Assembly: GCA_029747015.1 (NCBI GenBank)
Contig: JAKOGI010000448.1
Location: 248,001-312,000 of the forward strand
Reading direction: 5' to 3'
DNA from: Carnegiea gigantea
Taxonomy: Eukaryota; Streptophyta; Magnoliopsida; Caryophyllales; Cactaceae
Length of the DNA: 64,000 bases
Positions within the stretch are counted from its first letter, which is position 1; each line of letters starts with the position of its first letter. Under the pieces are notes generated by a model. It was not told the origin of the DNA. It saw nothing but the letters and a program-made list of their open reading frames with translations, and did no database searches. The translations under genes and the position numbers were made by a program. Positions 35,712 to 49,312 of the stretch are shown in pieces.

Positions 35712-38700
35712 GTACACAATTATCTTAATTGGTTTGGTCTCTAATCCCTTTTTGTCTAGTAGGGGCCGGGGCTACATGTTCCTCTGACCCAGTTTTCCTC
35801 AATAAAAACCAAAAATGCTATACAATGTGTTTATTAAAGGGTTGCCCTATAACATTTTTTAAGCTAAGGATAAGAGCATTTATCCTTTTTGATCCCCACT
35901 TAATTAGGAGTTTAGGACTATCCATAAAGAGGTTATGACGAGTATAGAAAGATTCATATCCGACTCATACTATACGGGGTGTGCTTCATTCCCTCCAATT
36001 TTGACTCTGGAATATCCCAAATGGGAGACAACTCCCGCGTTACTTGAGTTAAAGTTTGTTAGCAACTTTCAGGACTATTGATGTCATCTGATTATAGTCT
36101 CTTAGCTTGATTTGAATTATATATAGTGGTATGATTTGTGTTTTAATTATATGGATGCAGGCATGCTTTGACGCCTAAAACCTTCTCATGTGTCGGCATC
36201 GGGTGCTTCAAGAGACTCAAGTCGACCAAACCTCCCAAAAGTCAGACCCACAGTTGGAGTTGTTAATAAGCATGGTGTACTACATAACAAACTAGACTGG
36301 AATTTGGTGGTGACTTTTACCTTGATGAGTGAAACCTGCAGTGACTGAAAAGGAGAAATTAAAGAGCAAAACAACCCATGAAGTTGCAAGGTGAACATGA
36401 ACAATAAACACTAATAACAGTGGCAAATAGATATGGGCCATTGTTGACTTATTAGAGAAACCTGACGTAGATACATTATTAGACCCTCTCTTCCAGTGAA
36501 GAGCTAATTTTACAATGTCAAATCTCATTACAGCAAAAATTTACAAGCATGGAAGAAAAATTTCTACAACCCCCCCCCCCCCCAACCAAAAAAAAAAACC
36601 TGACTTTACTGGTTTTTGTTAGGTCATATATCACTGTCCAGCTTTTACACCAGGAAAAATGGCAACTTCCATTGCAATTGGGCTAGTTCCCTTATCTGAC
36701 TTTGCATATTGTTTCTGCAAACTATAGGTGGAAGGCCATTTTCATCATCTTTTGCGTTGATTCAAACCTTTTCCTTTTTCCTGTCTGCAACAAATTGATA
36801 TCCATAGCACCATCATTAGTTTAAGAAAAAGAATTAGTCACTAAGCAGTCCATAATCACTTGATTATTGCACCTTGACTCACTCAGAAAAGGCGACGATC
36901 ACAAGCATCCAACCGGATTGGCTGCTTGAATTCTTGTTCTGTCCAGGATGTGGGTCAGATGCACATTCACTTGATTGTTCCATCTTACTTCTCAGCTTAT
37001 TCCATCATACAGTTCCACCCAAATACTCAACTAATCCCATTCATCAGTGAGTCCTAATTAGGTAGGCTCCCATTTAACCACCAACAGGATAAGGGAACTA
37101 AGTGGAATCCAAAGGATGAACTCCTGACCTTCTGACTTTCGAGTCTGAAGATTCAGTTCCTTACCCTCCTAATCTGGTTACTCTGCCTCCCTTACTTTCG
37201 ATCACCAAGTGTTCGGGCTCTATACGTGATAATAGTTCAATCAGAAGCTCAACCACATAAACCCACATAAGCAGGTAAAAATCTAAATCAGGAACTTTTG
37301 CATCGATTACCAAATGATACAAATACACACAAATGAGCACATAGACTACAGAACTCAAAGTAGAAGAATCAGCATGCCACTAGTGCGCCACATGATGTTT
37401 TGTTTACGAGTAGTATAAAAACAGAAGTTGAAGAGGCAGAGCACGATCCACGTTCCTACTATGTCAAAAAAGTTAATAGGGCTCATCATCTAAGTAACAA
37501 TGCCAACAGCAGCAACACACATCAGCAGAAAAAGCCACAGTACAAATTGCTCATGTACACTGTGGAAGGATGAGCTTATATTCTATACTAAAAAGTGGCA
37601 TTAGCTTAAAGATTAGCTGTTTCTTAAAAAATAAAAAGTTTGACGACCCCACCATTATATTGCCCACTATGTTTACAGTATGCATAAGCTATCCATGATA
37701 CAGGCCCCAACAAAAATTAGGTTCTACAAAGATCTTGCACAAATCAAGAAGAAAAGCACCAATTATATATGCACTCCAAGGACTTAATTAAACGTTTCTT
37801 TCTGGGTACGTACATTATCCAACATACAAAAAGAAGCAAGGAAGAATGGAGACTCACCACAGAAGCTTGGTGAGGAATCCTCGTGGAAAACCATAATGCC
37901 TGACTGTGGTAAAGAGTTTGTGTCCCTTGAGAATCTTCCCCCCCCCCCCCCCAAAAAAAAAAAAAAAGTTGTCTGCATAATCATCATGATTCTGATATAA
38001 ATTGTTCATTAGCAAGGAAAATCCACCATTTTCTCTAATTCAAAGATTAAAATATAGCATAACACCTACACCGGGGGGGGGGGTGCAGGATAAGAGTTGC
38101 TCTTAGTGCGTCCTACATCGGGGGGGGGGGGGGGGGAGGGGATGGTATGCTTGCAGATCTCCAGGGGCTCCCTGATTAACAGATTCACTTATTGGGTTCT
38201 TAGCCCTCTCACCAAGAAATCTAAGCCCCAAAATTGCCTCCTGCCTCCCTTGATCAACAGTAAAGAAAGGATGCATTCTTTCCACTATACTTTGGTGGAT
38301 AGTAGCCGCCTAAGATTATTCTCTGGATTTCTAGATGTGCTGTATATGAACCACTTGTACTTTCCGTACAGTGAGTCTAGATGTCATCATCATCTGTTAG
38401 AAGTGCTCATGAAAAACGAGGACCTCCAGTCATCCACACCACTTTACACATAATAATAAAGCGTTTACAGCTCTATCATTTAAGTTGGTGAAGCATCAAA
38501 ATGCTAATAAACACATCAATCGAATTGTCTAACCAGCATGGACATGAAATTTATAGCTTAGGAGCTAATGTACGAAAACTATGACACTCAAACCACTTTA
38601 TTTATCAGCTTGTTGTTTTCCACAGGTTTGCTTTGGGATGTAAAGTAACCGTACTTTTCTTGCTTTTTTGAAGATGTAAATTAGTCCAAAATGTGCTGAT

Positions 38701-40508
38701 ACATTAACAATCAAATTCTGTCCACCCAAACAAGATGAAAAAAGATAATCAAAATCACGAAAATAAGGGGCACAGATCATAGTAGTTTTAAGAGGGCAAT
38801 GCTCTTAACACTGCACACATGCATTGACTACAAGAGAAATAAAAGTACAAGCATACAAAAGGTTCTATGCCTATGCCATTGCCATGGGAACCCTCAAATC
38901 AGAAAAAGATTGCAATTGGCTATTGCCATCACAAGGACCTTATTCTTCCGAACATTATCATCACACATGGCAAACTAATTCAGCATAACAGTTAAAAGCA
39001 CTAGAAATGCTGACACATTTAATATTAAAAGTTTCCAAGGAAAAGCAATCAATCACTAAGTCAATAGACACACGTACAAGAAATGGTGTTATGTACTAGC
39101 CCTGATTGTAACTGTGATTTCAGATTCTGCGCACATAAAACAGATGTGACAGTTGTTTCCCCTCACTGATGGCCTAACTCAAAACTGCATATAAGATGAA
39201 CAAGCAGATAAGTTTTTAATTAGTTCATATACGTTCATTGATTCACATATGTCAACAATGATACATGACATGGTGCCCTATCTAATCAGTCTTTATGTGC
39301 TTTTGGGGGGGGGGGGGGGCAGGGAGAAGTAGCTACTAGGGCCATTGAAGCTAGGAGGATCAGGTTACTGGTCCAGCCCAGCAGAGAAGTTCATCAGTTT
39401 TGAGCTATTTCAGAAAGTCTCATGCTCCATATGCCCAGCTTGGAGCACTGTCTTGTCATATCTGGCAAATGCTCATCAGTGTTTAAGAATCGATACAGTT
39501 CATCAAAAATTACGACTTCAATACAGGCAGTAACTGTTAAGCTTAGATCATTGTCAAATTTTATAACTTCTTTTCCCCTTTTTTCAAAATCACAGACAAT
39601 ATTTTCAATAGTGCTTAACATCATGGATTTACATAGGAGTTAATCCTTTAGCTCGTATAGAACGTAACATGATTGTCTATCAAAAAACTTCCATGTTCCA
39701 ACTGCCTATCTGTCAACTAGGGATCTTTTACTAGATTATGCGAAAAAATGCAGAATGGCAAATTGAAACTTGTGGCCAACCACCACAAGCTGTGGACAGG
39801 CAATGAACCAAAAGATCCAGAAAGTATCCATTTCTGGGTCTAAGACTGAACAGTTCAAAAGTGCAAGATATACTTGGGGGGCGCGCTTATGACCATTTCA
39901 CATCAACTTTACCTGACCACTGGAGGCATGAAATTAACAGTAACAATAGATGAATATGATCATTCATCCATTTCTGCAAGCTACTTGAGAAATTTTTGGC
40001 AGAAGATGAATATGATCATTGATCCTTCTGAAATCCTGTGGGGAAAAGAGAAATTTACTTGGTGAACAGATAGACAAATTCGCTATAGACGATCTTGACA
40101 GTAACTTTAAACTCATTTGACAAAGTTAAACTCCCAATCCTGACATAAAGGAGAAAATTTAGGCTGATTATTAGTCTTATGATCCTCAAATGGTTTTCAT
40201 CCTATAGCGTTGTTTTTGTTCGTCTGTCCCCTAAAATTGAACCAGCAAGCTAGAAGTCAATCCAAGAAAGCAATATAGAAAGAAGTGAATGAGCATTAGG
40301 GTAAATGAAACAGGCAGCAAAAAGTAGCAAATTTAATTCTAATGTGAAAACCAGCATGCATTTCCCAGGGCACAATTTGGTAAATGAAAGAGAATTCATT
40401 GCCCGGAATTTCCAATCCTTTTTCTTTGGTTTTGTTGTTTCTTGAAATTTTTTCCACGCTAAGAAGCCTACTTCAGACACAGCAAGCAAACGGCGAGAAT
40501 GACCCTTG
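35712..40508. other. Intergenic DNA with long C/A and G homopolymers
   Basis: No gene is supported. The notable feature is a set of homopolymers: C14 at 36570-36583, C15 followed directly by A15 at 37938-37967, G11 at 38073, G17 at 38120-38136 and G15 at 39305-39319. Moderately GC-balanced stretches may be decayed gene sequence, but no frame carries recognisable protein. Confidence 0.45.
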
Positions 40509-40832
40509 TCAATCGTCCTCTTCAACCAGCCACCCAGTGGCGAAAGGTGAAATCAAGGTTGGAACATGATGGGGAATATGAACACTACCATGCCTTCCAA
40601 ATGTCATCAGTGAGGTGTACTTCTTAGGCAATGATCTTGGGTCGACCAGTCTTAATTCTCTGCTACAGCTATAAGTGATGAAGCACTTGTGAGTCCTTGT
40701 TAATCCGACCCAATCTCTAAAAAGAAAAATAGATTCCTCCACTCCAGGACTCATCAACATATTTATATAATCATAACCATGGATGTTAAACCCACATTTG
40801 GACAAATAGCCTCTTGCAACACACGGGGAGCC

Positions 40833-42161
40833 TGTTAGGCAATAAATTGTCCTATTTTACGCGCCTCTTTCGCCCACTTTTAGCTCGTATAATAGCTTAA
40901 TCTTTAGGATTTTTACTTGTTTTATTTATGTTTTGTAGGAAATAACTTCAAATCAAGCAAACGTCGCGAAAAGGAGCGAAGACGGGATAAAGCGAAGAAA
41001 AACAGCAAAAACCGGCAAAAAGGGTCGCTTGGGGGCCGAACCACCGTGCCAGAGGAGTGGCACGGTCGTGTCCCCCAGGTCTCGCGATTTTGTACTTAAG
41101 GCCCGTTCGGGCGTTTTTGCTCGAGGTCGCATGGGGGTCGCTTTGGGGCTTCTCTCTAGCGAATTTTAGGATAGTTTAAGTTAGGTTTTAGCAAATAAAA
41201 CCTTAATAGGAGGATTAGTTTAGGATTGAATATTGTAATCTTGGATTCAACTTTAGGATTTCAAGTTCCTTCTATCAATTCAAGACTAAGTTTTCTTTCG
41301 CTTTCTCTCTTTATTTCATATGTTGTTCTTGTTTATGTTTTGTTCGTTTAATTCTTGTATTTGTTTAGTTTTAATGTTTGGTTTTTGTTGTTAATTCATG
41401 TTTATTTAGTTGTTTAGATTTGATTTATTTTATTCTCTTTGTTCTCTCGTGCAAGTTCATGTTCTTGTTTGTTAGTTTAGGTTTTCATGTGTCTGTGATG
41501 TTTAGTTGGTAGATTGTGTTGGCTTGAATTGTGATTAGCCTCTTGATGGCTAATTAGTCTTGTATTAGGCCTAACCATACCCAATCTATACCTAAAACTT
41601 AGAGTTTTCTCTGACGCCCGCCAAGTGTTCGATGAAATGCTTGAGAGATCTTTCATCCATATTTTTGGGCGATTGACTTATGCTGAGAGGTGAGGTCGAT
41701 TAACTAGTGTGGGAGAGGGAATGGCCGAGTTCGGGACATGAAAACAGTATCCGAATCGAGTTAGGTTCGGAGGTTGCTAATCTTGTGGTCTAATTGGGCT
41801 AACCCCATGAAAATAGGTGGTTAGACTAATTAGACTAGCTCATGACCTTTGAGAGAGGGCTTGGGTGGTCTTCGATGGTGCAACCGATCATCTCTAGTTC
41901 GTAATGTAGTTGGGGTAGGTTAGGATTCATCTCAATTAGTTGGTTCGTCCATTAGTCAAATCACAACTCCAAGTTGTTTTTCTATGTTTGTTAGCGTAAG
42001 TTAGTTTACCCTCTACCCCCTTCGATTTTACCTAACTCGAGACGCTTTAGTTAGCCTATTAGTTGGAAACAGAGCTCTCTGTAGACGACACCTTAAGTAT
42101 TCAACGATACACCTTGTACTTGGGGTTTATAAATATTAAAACCTTGTGTTTTTCCCTAACA
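40833..42161. mobile_element. Solo LTR (1.33 kb) inserted in the F-box pseudogene
   Basis: The segment starts TGTTAGGCAATAAATTG and ends CCCTAACA, a perfect TGTTAGG/CCTAACA terminal inversion. It is flanked by GAGCC (40828-40832) and GAGTC (42162-42166), a 5-bp target duplication with one change. Only one LTR and no internal region are present, so the element was reduced to a solo LTR by recombination. It contains a 9-bp hairpin (ACCGTGCCA / TGGCACGGT, 41043-41066). It is non-coding. The length and GC-rich middle suggest a Gypsy-type LTR, but the lineage is not proven. Confidence 0.85.
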
Positions 42162-42280
42162 GAGTCATCTATGTCTAGACCCGCGCAAGGGAATTCATCA
42201 AATGTTTCAAGGGTTAAGTCAAAACTGATAATTTTCTCCTCCAGCCCCTATTGTTTGTATACTATCCAATGCAAAGTCCC

Positions 42281-42360
42281 ATTAACCAGCAATCCGCACT
42301 CTGTATGAAACAAAAAGGACATTAACCAGCAATCCGCACTCTGTATCAAACAAAAAGGAC
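42281..42360. repeat. 40-bp tandem duplication in the F-box pseudogene
   Basis: The 40-base unit beginning ATTAACCAGCAATCCGCACT occurs twice head to tail (42281-42320 and 42321-42360) with a single difference. It lengthens the pseudogene by a number of bases not divisible by three. Confidence 0.92.
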
Positions 42361-43731
42361 TACACATCAGGTTCACTGTCAAAGTATCTGATCACAGTAA
42401 ATGTTCAATGAGAAGAGATGCCTATACATCTCCTTACCAATTCTCCTCCACTCATTGGCTCGCAATGAGAATGTGTGCACCATGATCTCATGGGTCTTGG
42501 GCAATTCGAGTATCCTGACACGTTTATTGTCATCCACAGATGAAGCATACACACGTCCCCAAGCACACTAGCCCATTACATGAGCCCACATGAGGTAGCT
42601 TATCCAACTGTGCATCAAAATCACAGTTTAATTTAACCAGACCCGTCCTACCATAATATTTAACAACTTCAACATCATCATCATCATACAGACTAACAGT
42701 ATAGGTAGTAATCGTGCCCAAATTTGATAAACAGACATTGGGCAGGGGCAGAGGATTAAGAAAACTGGACATAATTTGACATGACAGTTAGCAAATCTGT
42801 AAGACGAGATAGTTGCCTACCAGAGTTCTGAAACACATTGGAAATTTGATGGGCATGATGTGATCAATCAACAAATCATGAGAAATGTGGCGTTGCTGAT
42901 CATTGTGGACTTCTTCTTCTCCCTCATTGGAGGATGACATTCTGGGTTCAAGCAATCCCATGATCAGTTGGTTAAACAAGAGGCCAATTATGAGGATGGC
43001 ATTCTGCATATTGTGAATCTTCTCGGAAGTTCAGATCTTTCCTAGCCCAGCTTGTGATTTTAAGTATTCAAATAGAACAAAAACAACAATGATCTCACTT
43101 CTTTTTTTTTCCCCCCATTGATGCCAGATATACTAATTTTGATTTAGATGCAATGCATGCGAAGTAAATGAAAATTTGTCTAAATAAAATGAGTGCATTG
43201 TAAAAAATTAGCAAATCTTGCATAATACTACTAATAATTAAGAAATTGGTACTCTACATGTAATTTCAAAGTTCATTTATCAATCACTCTATCAACATAG
43301 TATAATTCTATATTAAAAGAATTTGAAATTTCAAGATCAAGTGAATCATTAAGTAAAAGGGAAAAAAGAAAGCATAACAACTTCTGAAATTTCACGCCGA
43401 TGTGAATGACATGGTTTGTCGAGTTGCATTAATCTATTGAAACCAAAAGAAAAAAGACAAATCATGTTTTTAGGTTTAGATCTTCTAAAATTTATAACAT
43501 GGTCAAATGATCATGTTTCTGGCATAAAATTTTAAAAAATTAATCATATGGGCTAACCTGTTCCCATATTTGAATATTACTCCGAAATTTCAGACTCAAA
43601 TCTCACAGTTGGTCAACTGGGAATCTCCTGTTCATTTTCCCCCCACCCTCTCTTCCTTTCTCAGCGGCATTTCTGCAAATAGTTGGCAGGCATTCAGGAA
43701 GAAAGGGTGGGAAAGAGATTATTGATCAGCC

Positions 43732-46078
43732 ATGTCTGATATAGTAAGTGAAGCTTGGAAGAAGTACCTCTTGCAGCTGCAACTCCACCCTCTTAGAACA
43801 AAGGTACCCAATTTTTTTGATTTGGGAAATTTGTTGAATTTTTGATCTGGGTTTAGCTCTGATTTGTGATCATGTCTGTCATTATGATGATTAAGGCCAT
43901 TACTGCTGGAGTTCTAGCAGGGTGTAGTGATTTTGGTGCCCAGAAAATCTCAGGGATCAAAAGGCTTCAATTCAGGAGATTGTTCCTTCTCATGGTAATT
44001 TTGATCAATTTACCTAGTCCAAGTTCATCATGAAATTCAAGAACTTGCTGACTTGGAATTTTTAAAATCTGATTTGCAGCTATATGGGTTCTTCTATTCT
44101 GGGCCATTTGGGCATGTCCTTCATAAAGTGATGGATAAAATTTTCAAAGGAAAAACAGGGAAGAAAACAGTTGGTAAGAAGGTAGGAAATCCTCAATTAA
44201 GTTGTCTTTGTCGATGTTCTTTGGCTTGGACTCAAGTCTCCGTACTTGCAGCAATGCTGGCGTGGATAAGATTACTTACATCCGAACCTCCCTAGGTCCC
44301 ACAAAAAGGGGACCCACATTCAGTGATGGGCCTGGTGGTGTTGTCAAGGGAACTTTTTCTCGGGGCTGACACCCTTTTTTTCTATTTTTTCCTTTTTGGG
44401 TTTTCAGGTCTTGTTGGAACAGTTGACAGCTAGTCCTTGGAACAACTTGTTCTTCATGATGTATTATGGTCTTGTCGTTGATGGTATGTTTGCTTATTAG
44501 TTGAACGATCGCTTTCAGATTCAGCACTCCACTTCTCTTAAATTGAGTCCATTGAAAACAATGGTTATTTGGCTGCTGTAGCATTGAGCTTTTTTCCCCC
44601 CCATAGCTTTCTTGACAGTCATGCTTTAGAGAGAAGAGAGACTCAAGTCTTTTATGTCATTTATCATGTAATGCTTTCTTCAAATGGACCCACAATATTA
44701 TTTTGGTTGTTGGAATAAGGTCCTTTCTTGACAGTTTCTTGTTCTTGTTGTTTGAAAGTCATATACAATTCTACATGATGCTGATCTCTCTTCAACCTTT
44801 ATGCAATCCACATAGAACGAGAAGTAGTCACTCGGAATTAATACGGTCAAAAGAGTGCTTTGATATGATGCCTTTATGTAATCCGCAAAAGCTGACATAT
44901 AGTCACTCCGAGTTATATACAGTTAACGGGTGCTTGGATATGGTGCACTTGCGTAAGATTGGTTTACTATTTGCCTAGACTTGGCCACACCCATGTTCGG
45001 ATGTTGTGCCATTGACATAGGTCTGTGAAGATCATAGCATCAATCTATAGCTCTCCTCCTGGTGGGAAGATCATCGGTTCTCTTCATGTATCACAGATGT
45101 GTGATCATTTGCATGTGTTGTCTTTAAAACAAACTCGGAAGAGAACAATCTCATGAGCGTCTTCTCATCCAATTAAAATTGGTGGAAAGGAAGGGCTTAC
45201 CTGCTTTGTGTTAATCTTAATGGAAGCTTTATTCTAACAGGAAGATCATGGACAATGGTCAGGAGCAAGATCAGGAAAGACTACCCTTCAATACAGCTGA
45301 CTTCTTGGAGGGTACACAATCTTCTCCTCCCCCCCCCCCCCCACCTGAAACATACTTCTGAATATCCTTGCATCTTTCACAAGCACTTTAGCTCGCTCAC
45401 ATATTATTCTTACTCTTTACCATTGAAGATGAGGTTTAAGTACTCAGATGCCATAGTAAAGTTATTTAGGGATTTCTTGTCTCACATTCATATATTTTGC
45501 AGTTTTGGCCACTGGTCAACTGGGTGAACTACCAGTACATGCCTCTGCAACTCCGCGTTCTGTTTCACAGCCTCATTGCTTCTTGCTGGTTAGTACATTC
45601 TCCATCAATTTTTCTCAACTTTTCGGCTTTCCTTTTTTTCTTTCAGTCTTCTCACAACTATTCACCTTTTATGCATAATCTGTACATAAAATTCATCAAC
45701 AATACTGAGGGTATCATTCACTGGTTGACTCTACAAACTCATGCAGACGGTGTATTGCAGATTTCCATAGTCAGACACCCGGTATACTCTTAGGTTATAT
45801 AGGCTTCTGTAGCCTAAGTATCTGAGATTTCAATCCCAAGACCTTTTATTGAGATTTAACATCCAATGTAATAAATTACCACATATCAAACAAAACATGC
45901 AATGGGATCTAGAATGAAGAACAAGCTCTTTTTGCTGAGTTCATACAAGTCTTCTTAACAGATCTAAGACAGCCCTCTTGGCAGAAACCCGGATTTGATA
46001 TAGTTTTCTGCTTGTCTTACTTGCAGGGCAATCTTTCTTAATCTCAAAGCAAGATCAAACGCCATCAAGAAGGCCTAG
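43732..46078 (+). CDS. PMP22: Mpv17/PMP22 family peroxisomal membrane protein
   Basis: Small four-helix membrane protein of the Mpv17/PMP22 family, found in the peroxisomal membrane and thought to affect its permeability. Seven exons: 43732-43803, 43896-43994, 44080-44181, 44408-44483, 45241-45311, 45503-45588 and 46027-46078. Phases join to 185 residues, the expected size. The protein opens MSDIVSEAWKKYLLQLQLHP; family signatures follow: LAGCSDFGAQKISG, LYGFFYSGPFGHVLHKVMDK, SPWNNLFFMMYYGLVVDG, and FWPLVNWVNYQYMPLQLRVL with LIASCWAIFLNLKARSNAI at the end. The start is the first ATG after an in-frame leader. The closest Arabidopsis gene by memory is At4g14305, next to At4g14310, which agrees with its neighbour here. 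Intron 4 has a diverged 74-bp direct repeat (about 44798 and 44872). Confidence 0.93.
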
Positions 46079-48460
46079 ACACGCGACACAAACCAGCTAT
46101 CTTATCTTCATACTTCCATTTTTGTGCAGTTTTTCAGAACATTCAAAGCATACGGATTATGCAGTTGGAAGGCAGCGAATTATTGGCTACAATCATGGCT
46201 TTGTATGAACATTCGATTATTGAGGGATGATATTGGCACATTTGCTCCTGCTGTGTCTGTATGTTCATAAGATTCCACAGTTCATATTATGAATACAGTC
46301 GAGATTCTGTATGAATAGTTGCAAGTTGTGGAATCATTCAATGACTCTTTCTAAGCTTATTCTGAGTACAGACTTGGGTCAACCTCCATATATGTTTCAA
46401 TTTTTTTAGTTGCTGTGACTAATAATTTGTTTAATATATTGGTTTTTCTACAATGGTTACTACTTACTTCATGCACTTGAGTGCACAGAATGGCTGCTTA
46501 TGACCTATGAACTTGTGCAAGTTTCTTATATAATGATTGCACAACAATTTTATCAAGCAATTAATCAATTTTATCAATCAATATTATACTAATCAAGTAC
46601 TTTTTTTTTACAAGTAATTAGAGTGCTTAATCTAGTCATTACGAATCCTTGCTTCATTTAAGAGAAAGGTATTTATCAATTCGAAAGTCATTAGAAAGGT
46701 GTGTGAATACATAGTAATTTTGTTAAAACACATAATCTCCACTTCTATAACACGTCATACATTTAACTTTTGAGAGCTTATTAAATCCAATGGCCATGGA
46801 GGCCACATCTATGACATAGACTTCTTTTTTATGGCCTGCTTGTATTTATCAATCAATCTAATCTACTCCTCAGCATTATTTGTTGTTCACATATTTTTTT
46901 ATTTTTTATTTGTTTAATCTTCCTTTCAACATGAATTAAAATCCGCCACATTTATCATGTTTATTGTTTAAAATTAATGAACATAAATAATTTATCAAAT
47001 TTTATCGTTATATAAAATAGAAAATATTGCACAATGGATTTGAGTTGAAGAGTTGTTTTTAGTTTGGCATTATAGTTCACATAGTTTTGGATGAGTCTTG
47101 GACATTTTGTCTCTTTATGCAAACCATTAATCTTTCTGAAAAAATGATTTTTTGAATGGAATGATTGTTGCAGAAGTTCCCTCACTTAACACATCTAAAC
47201 AACTTTTTTTTTCGTTTTTTAAAGAAAAAAATCGTGTAAAATGCCATTCACCAGACATGGCCATAGCTGTTTAATGAATGCTTTTCTTTTAATAAAAATC
47301 AATTTTCTCAATTTTGTGATATCTTTTTAGGTGAAAATTCTTATCTTTACTTCTCCAAGACTCATGATTAATTGAAATTTATCAACATATATTAGATTAC
47401 TTGCCTAGAATTGGTTATGAAGTTCTCCATGGACAAGAACAAAACAATCCTCAAAGTTAATCCATGATGCAGTCCTTAAGAGTTGTCCATGACAGGATTA
47501 TCAAGATTCCAAAATCAAATGTCACTATAATTTGATTTGATTGATTTGATTTGATTTGATTTAAATTTTCTTTTAATATAATAAAAGTACACGGTTGGTT
47601 AAATAATCTTATGTGAGGCAATTAGTGTACTATTCATGAAATTACGCCTATCTTCATTTAAAAAAAAAATCTAAAAACTATTTCAACATATGCCTTCAGA
47701 GATAGATTCTCTTTTTTTTTTTTTTTTTTTAACCACCAGTAATCCAGAAAACCAGACACAAATGTAAAGTTCATATTGGCTCACATTACATCCCAAGCTC
47801 TTATAACTTGAAGCTAACTAGCTAACAATAAAACTGCTACTAAGCTTAGAGCATTCGAAGATCACATACCATGATAGAAAACAAAAAATTAAACAAATCA
47901 ATTCATTTAATAAACGGATCAATTTCGTATCAATCTTGAAAATAGTTTAGGTTTACTCAAAATTAAAAAATAACATGTTTTCAAGCTAAATGATCAAATT
48001 GTGTGGACTTCAGGTCAAAATCGGTTTTGTTCATGTTGGGTTTGTATTTCGCTCAGTAGCTTCAAATCAGGATCGAATCGAGTTATCGTATCAGGTCAGA
48101 CTTTTCCAACTCTAGTATAAAGGCAATTAGTATCTACTAGTATAATAATTTGACATTTAAAGTTCGTATATTTGGAATAGAACCATCTCACTTTCACTTA
48201 ATTTGAAAATAATCCGACAATGATTCAAGGGTGCACCCTTATTAAATCCATCTCTCGGGTGAAATCCCACCATTAGAAACAAATTTGAGATGAAATCGAC
48301 CCAAATGAGAGAGGTTTCAACAACGATGAAATCTCACTGGACCATCTTAGCTAAAAGTAATTAGATATAATCTATGATCATTTCATTTGGTTTTTCTTAA
48401 TTGTGTATTAATGTAAACATATTAACTTATTAGCTGCTTGACTAAGTAAAAAATCTAATT
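46079..48460. other. AT-rich intergenic DNA
   Basis: No coding region is supported. It holds (TTGAT)n-type repeats near 47525-47560, a T21 tract near 47710-47730, and near 47880-48115 a fragment ending in CAGACTTTTCCAACTCTAG, which is the inverted terminus of the hAT-like family seen at 35121. Confidence 0.45.
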
Positions 48461-48690
48461 TGGGTGTTTAGTAAAAGAACTTTTTAGACGAGTCTTTTGG
48501 GTCATAAAAAGCTAATTTAAAAAGGCTAATTCCGTGAACTTTTTGGGATAGCTTTTTGAAAAATTAGCTTTTTGTTTCACAACTTTATCAAAAACAGCTA
48601 ATTTTATCAAATAGTTTTTCAACAAATAACTAATTCAAATAACTAATATAAACAGCTAATAGCTAATAATCGCTGTTTGCCAAAAAGGGA
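48461..48690. mobile_element. Possible degenerate Tourist-like MITE
   Basis: The left end TGGGTGTTTAGTAAAAG and right end CGCTGTTTGCCAAAAAGGGA resemble worn GGCCxTGTTTGGCAA ends, and the interior repeats AGCTAATA words as in 15095-15492. No target-site duplication could be settled. Confidence 0.35.
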
Positions 48691-49312
48691 CTTATTCTAA
48701 GCTTCAGAAGATCATTCATGGATTATCATTGAAAACAAATTAAAATTATATTACTACTAAGAATAATATCCCATCACCATGATTCATACAGCACATGCAT
48801 TGTGTTTGTTATAGGGGAACTCCCCATCTAATCTTACTTTAAACACCTCAATTAAATCCCATTAACATCCAATTTCCCTTATAAATATAAATGTAATCCA
48901 CATACATGTTGCATTGTATTACTTAGTGTTGCCCTTTGTTTAATGTTCTTCCATCAAATATATTACTGTTAATACATAATTAACATACATAATCCGAAAA
49001 TTTAAACCCAAAACTGATGTAAAATTCCCGACATGAGAAAAAACTAGTAGTTAGTCATCATATCATATTCATTGCATTTCATACCCAACAAAATCGACAA
49101 AACAACATAACCATCTTTCTCTCTCCTCCATCTCGGTACACAGAAATTTCAGTGGCAGAAAGCTTCCACTCACCAGGGTTATACTATACACAGAAGAGCA
49201 CCAAATTTTTCTGCATTTGACTACTTGCAATTCCTTTCTCTTTCCTCCAACAGTCGACGTGGAAGGCAGGCTAGCCACGCAGACCCGACCTCCGAAGCGG
49301 GTCCGGGTCGAG

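Larger units (their letters stand above)
40509..42940 (-). pseudogene. F-box/FBA protein pseudogene split by a solo LTR
   Basis: Remains of a plant F-box protein (SCF ubiquitin-ligase substrate receptor). From an ATG at 42940 the minus strand gives a worn F-box (HISHDLLIDHIMPIKFPMCF), then after a frame break VGSCNGLVCL, the hallmark of the F-box-associated domain. Next come RVRILELPKTHEIMVHTFSL with RANEWRRI, then LLVNGTLHWIVYKQ, a stop, and EEKIISFDLTLETFDEFPCA. There the frame is cut by the solo LTR at 40833-42161 and resumes as RGYLSKCGFNIHGYDYINML, ending at 40509. There is also a missing segment between GSCNGLVCL and RVRILEL, and a 40-bp tandem duplication at 42281. Frameshifts, a stop, the deletion and the insertion mean it is dead. 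Confidence 0.82.

Noticed and set aside
37000..37200. Possible tRNA-like or SINE sequence on the minus strand
   Set aside because: Only a weak B-box-like phrase is visible; there is no A box, tail or target duplication.
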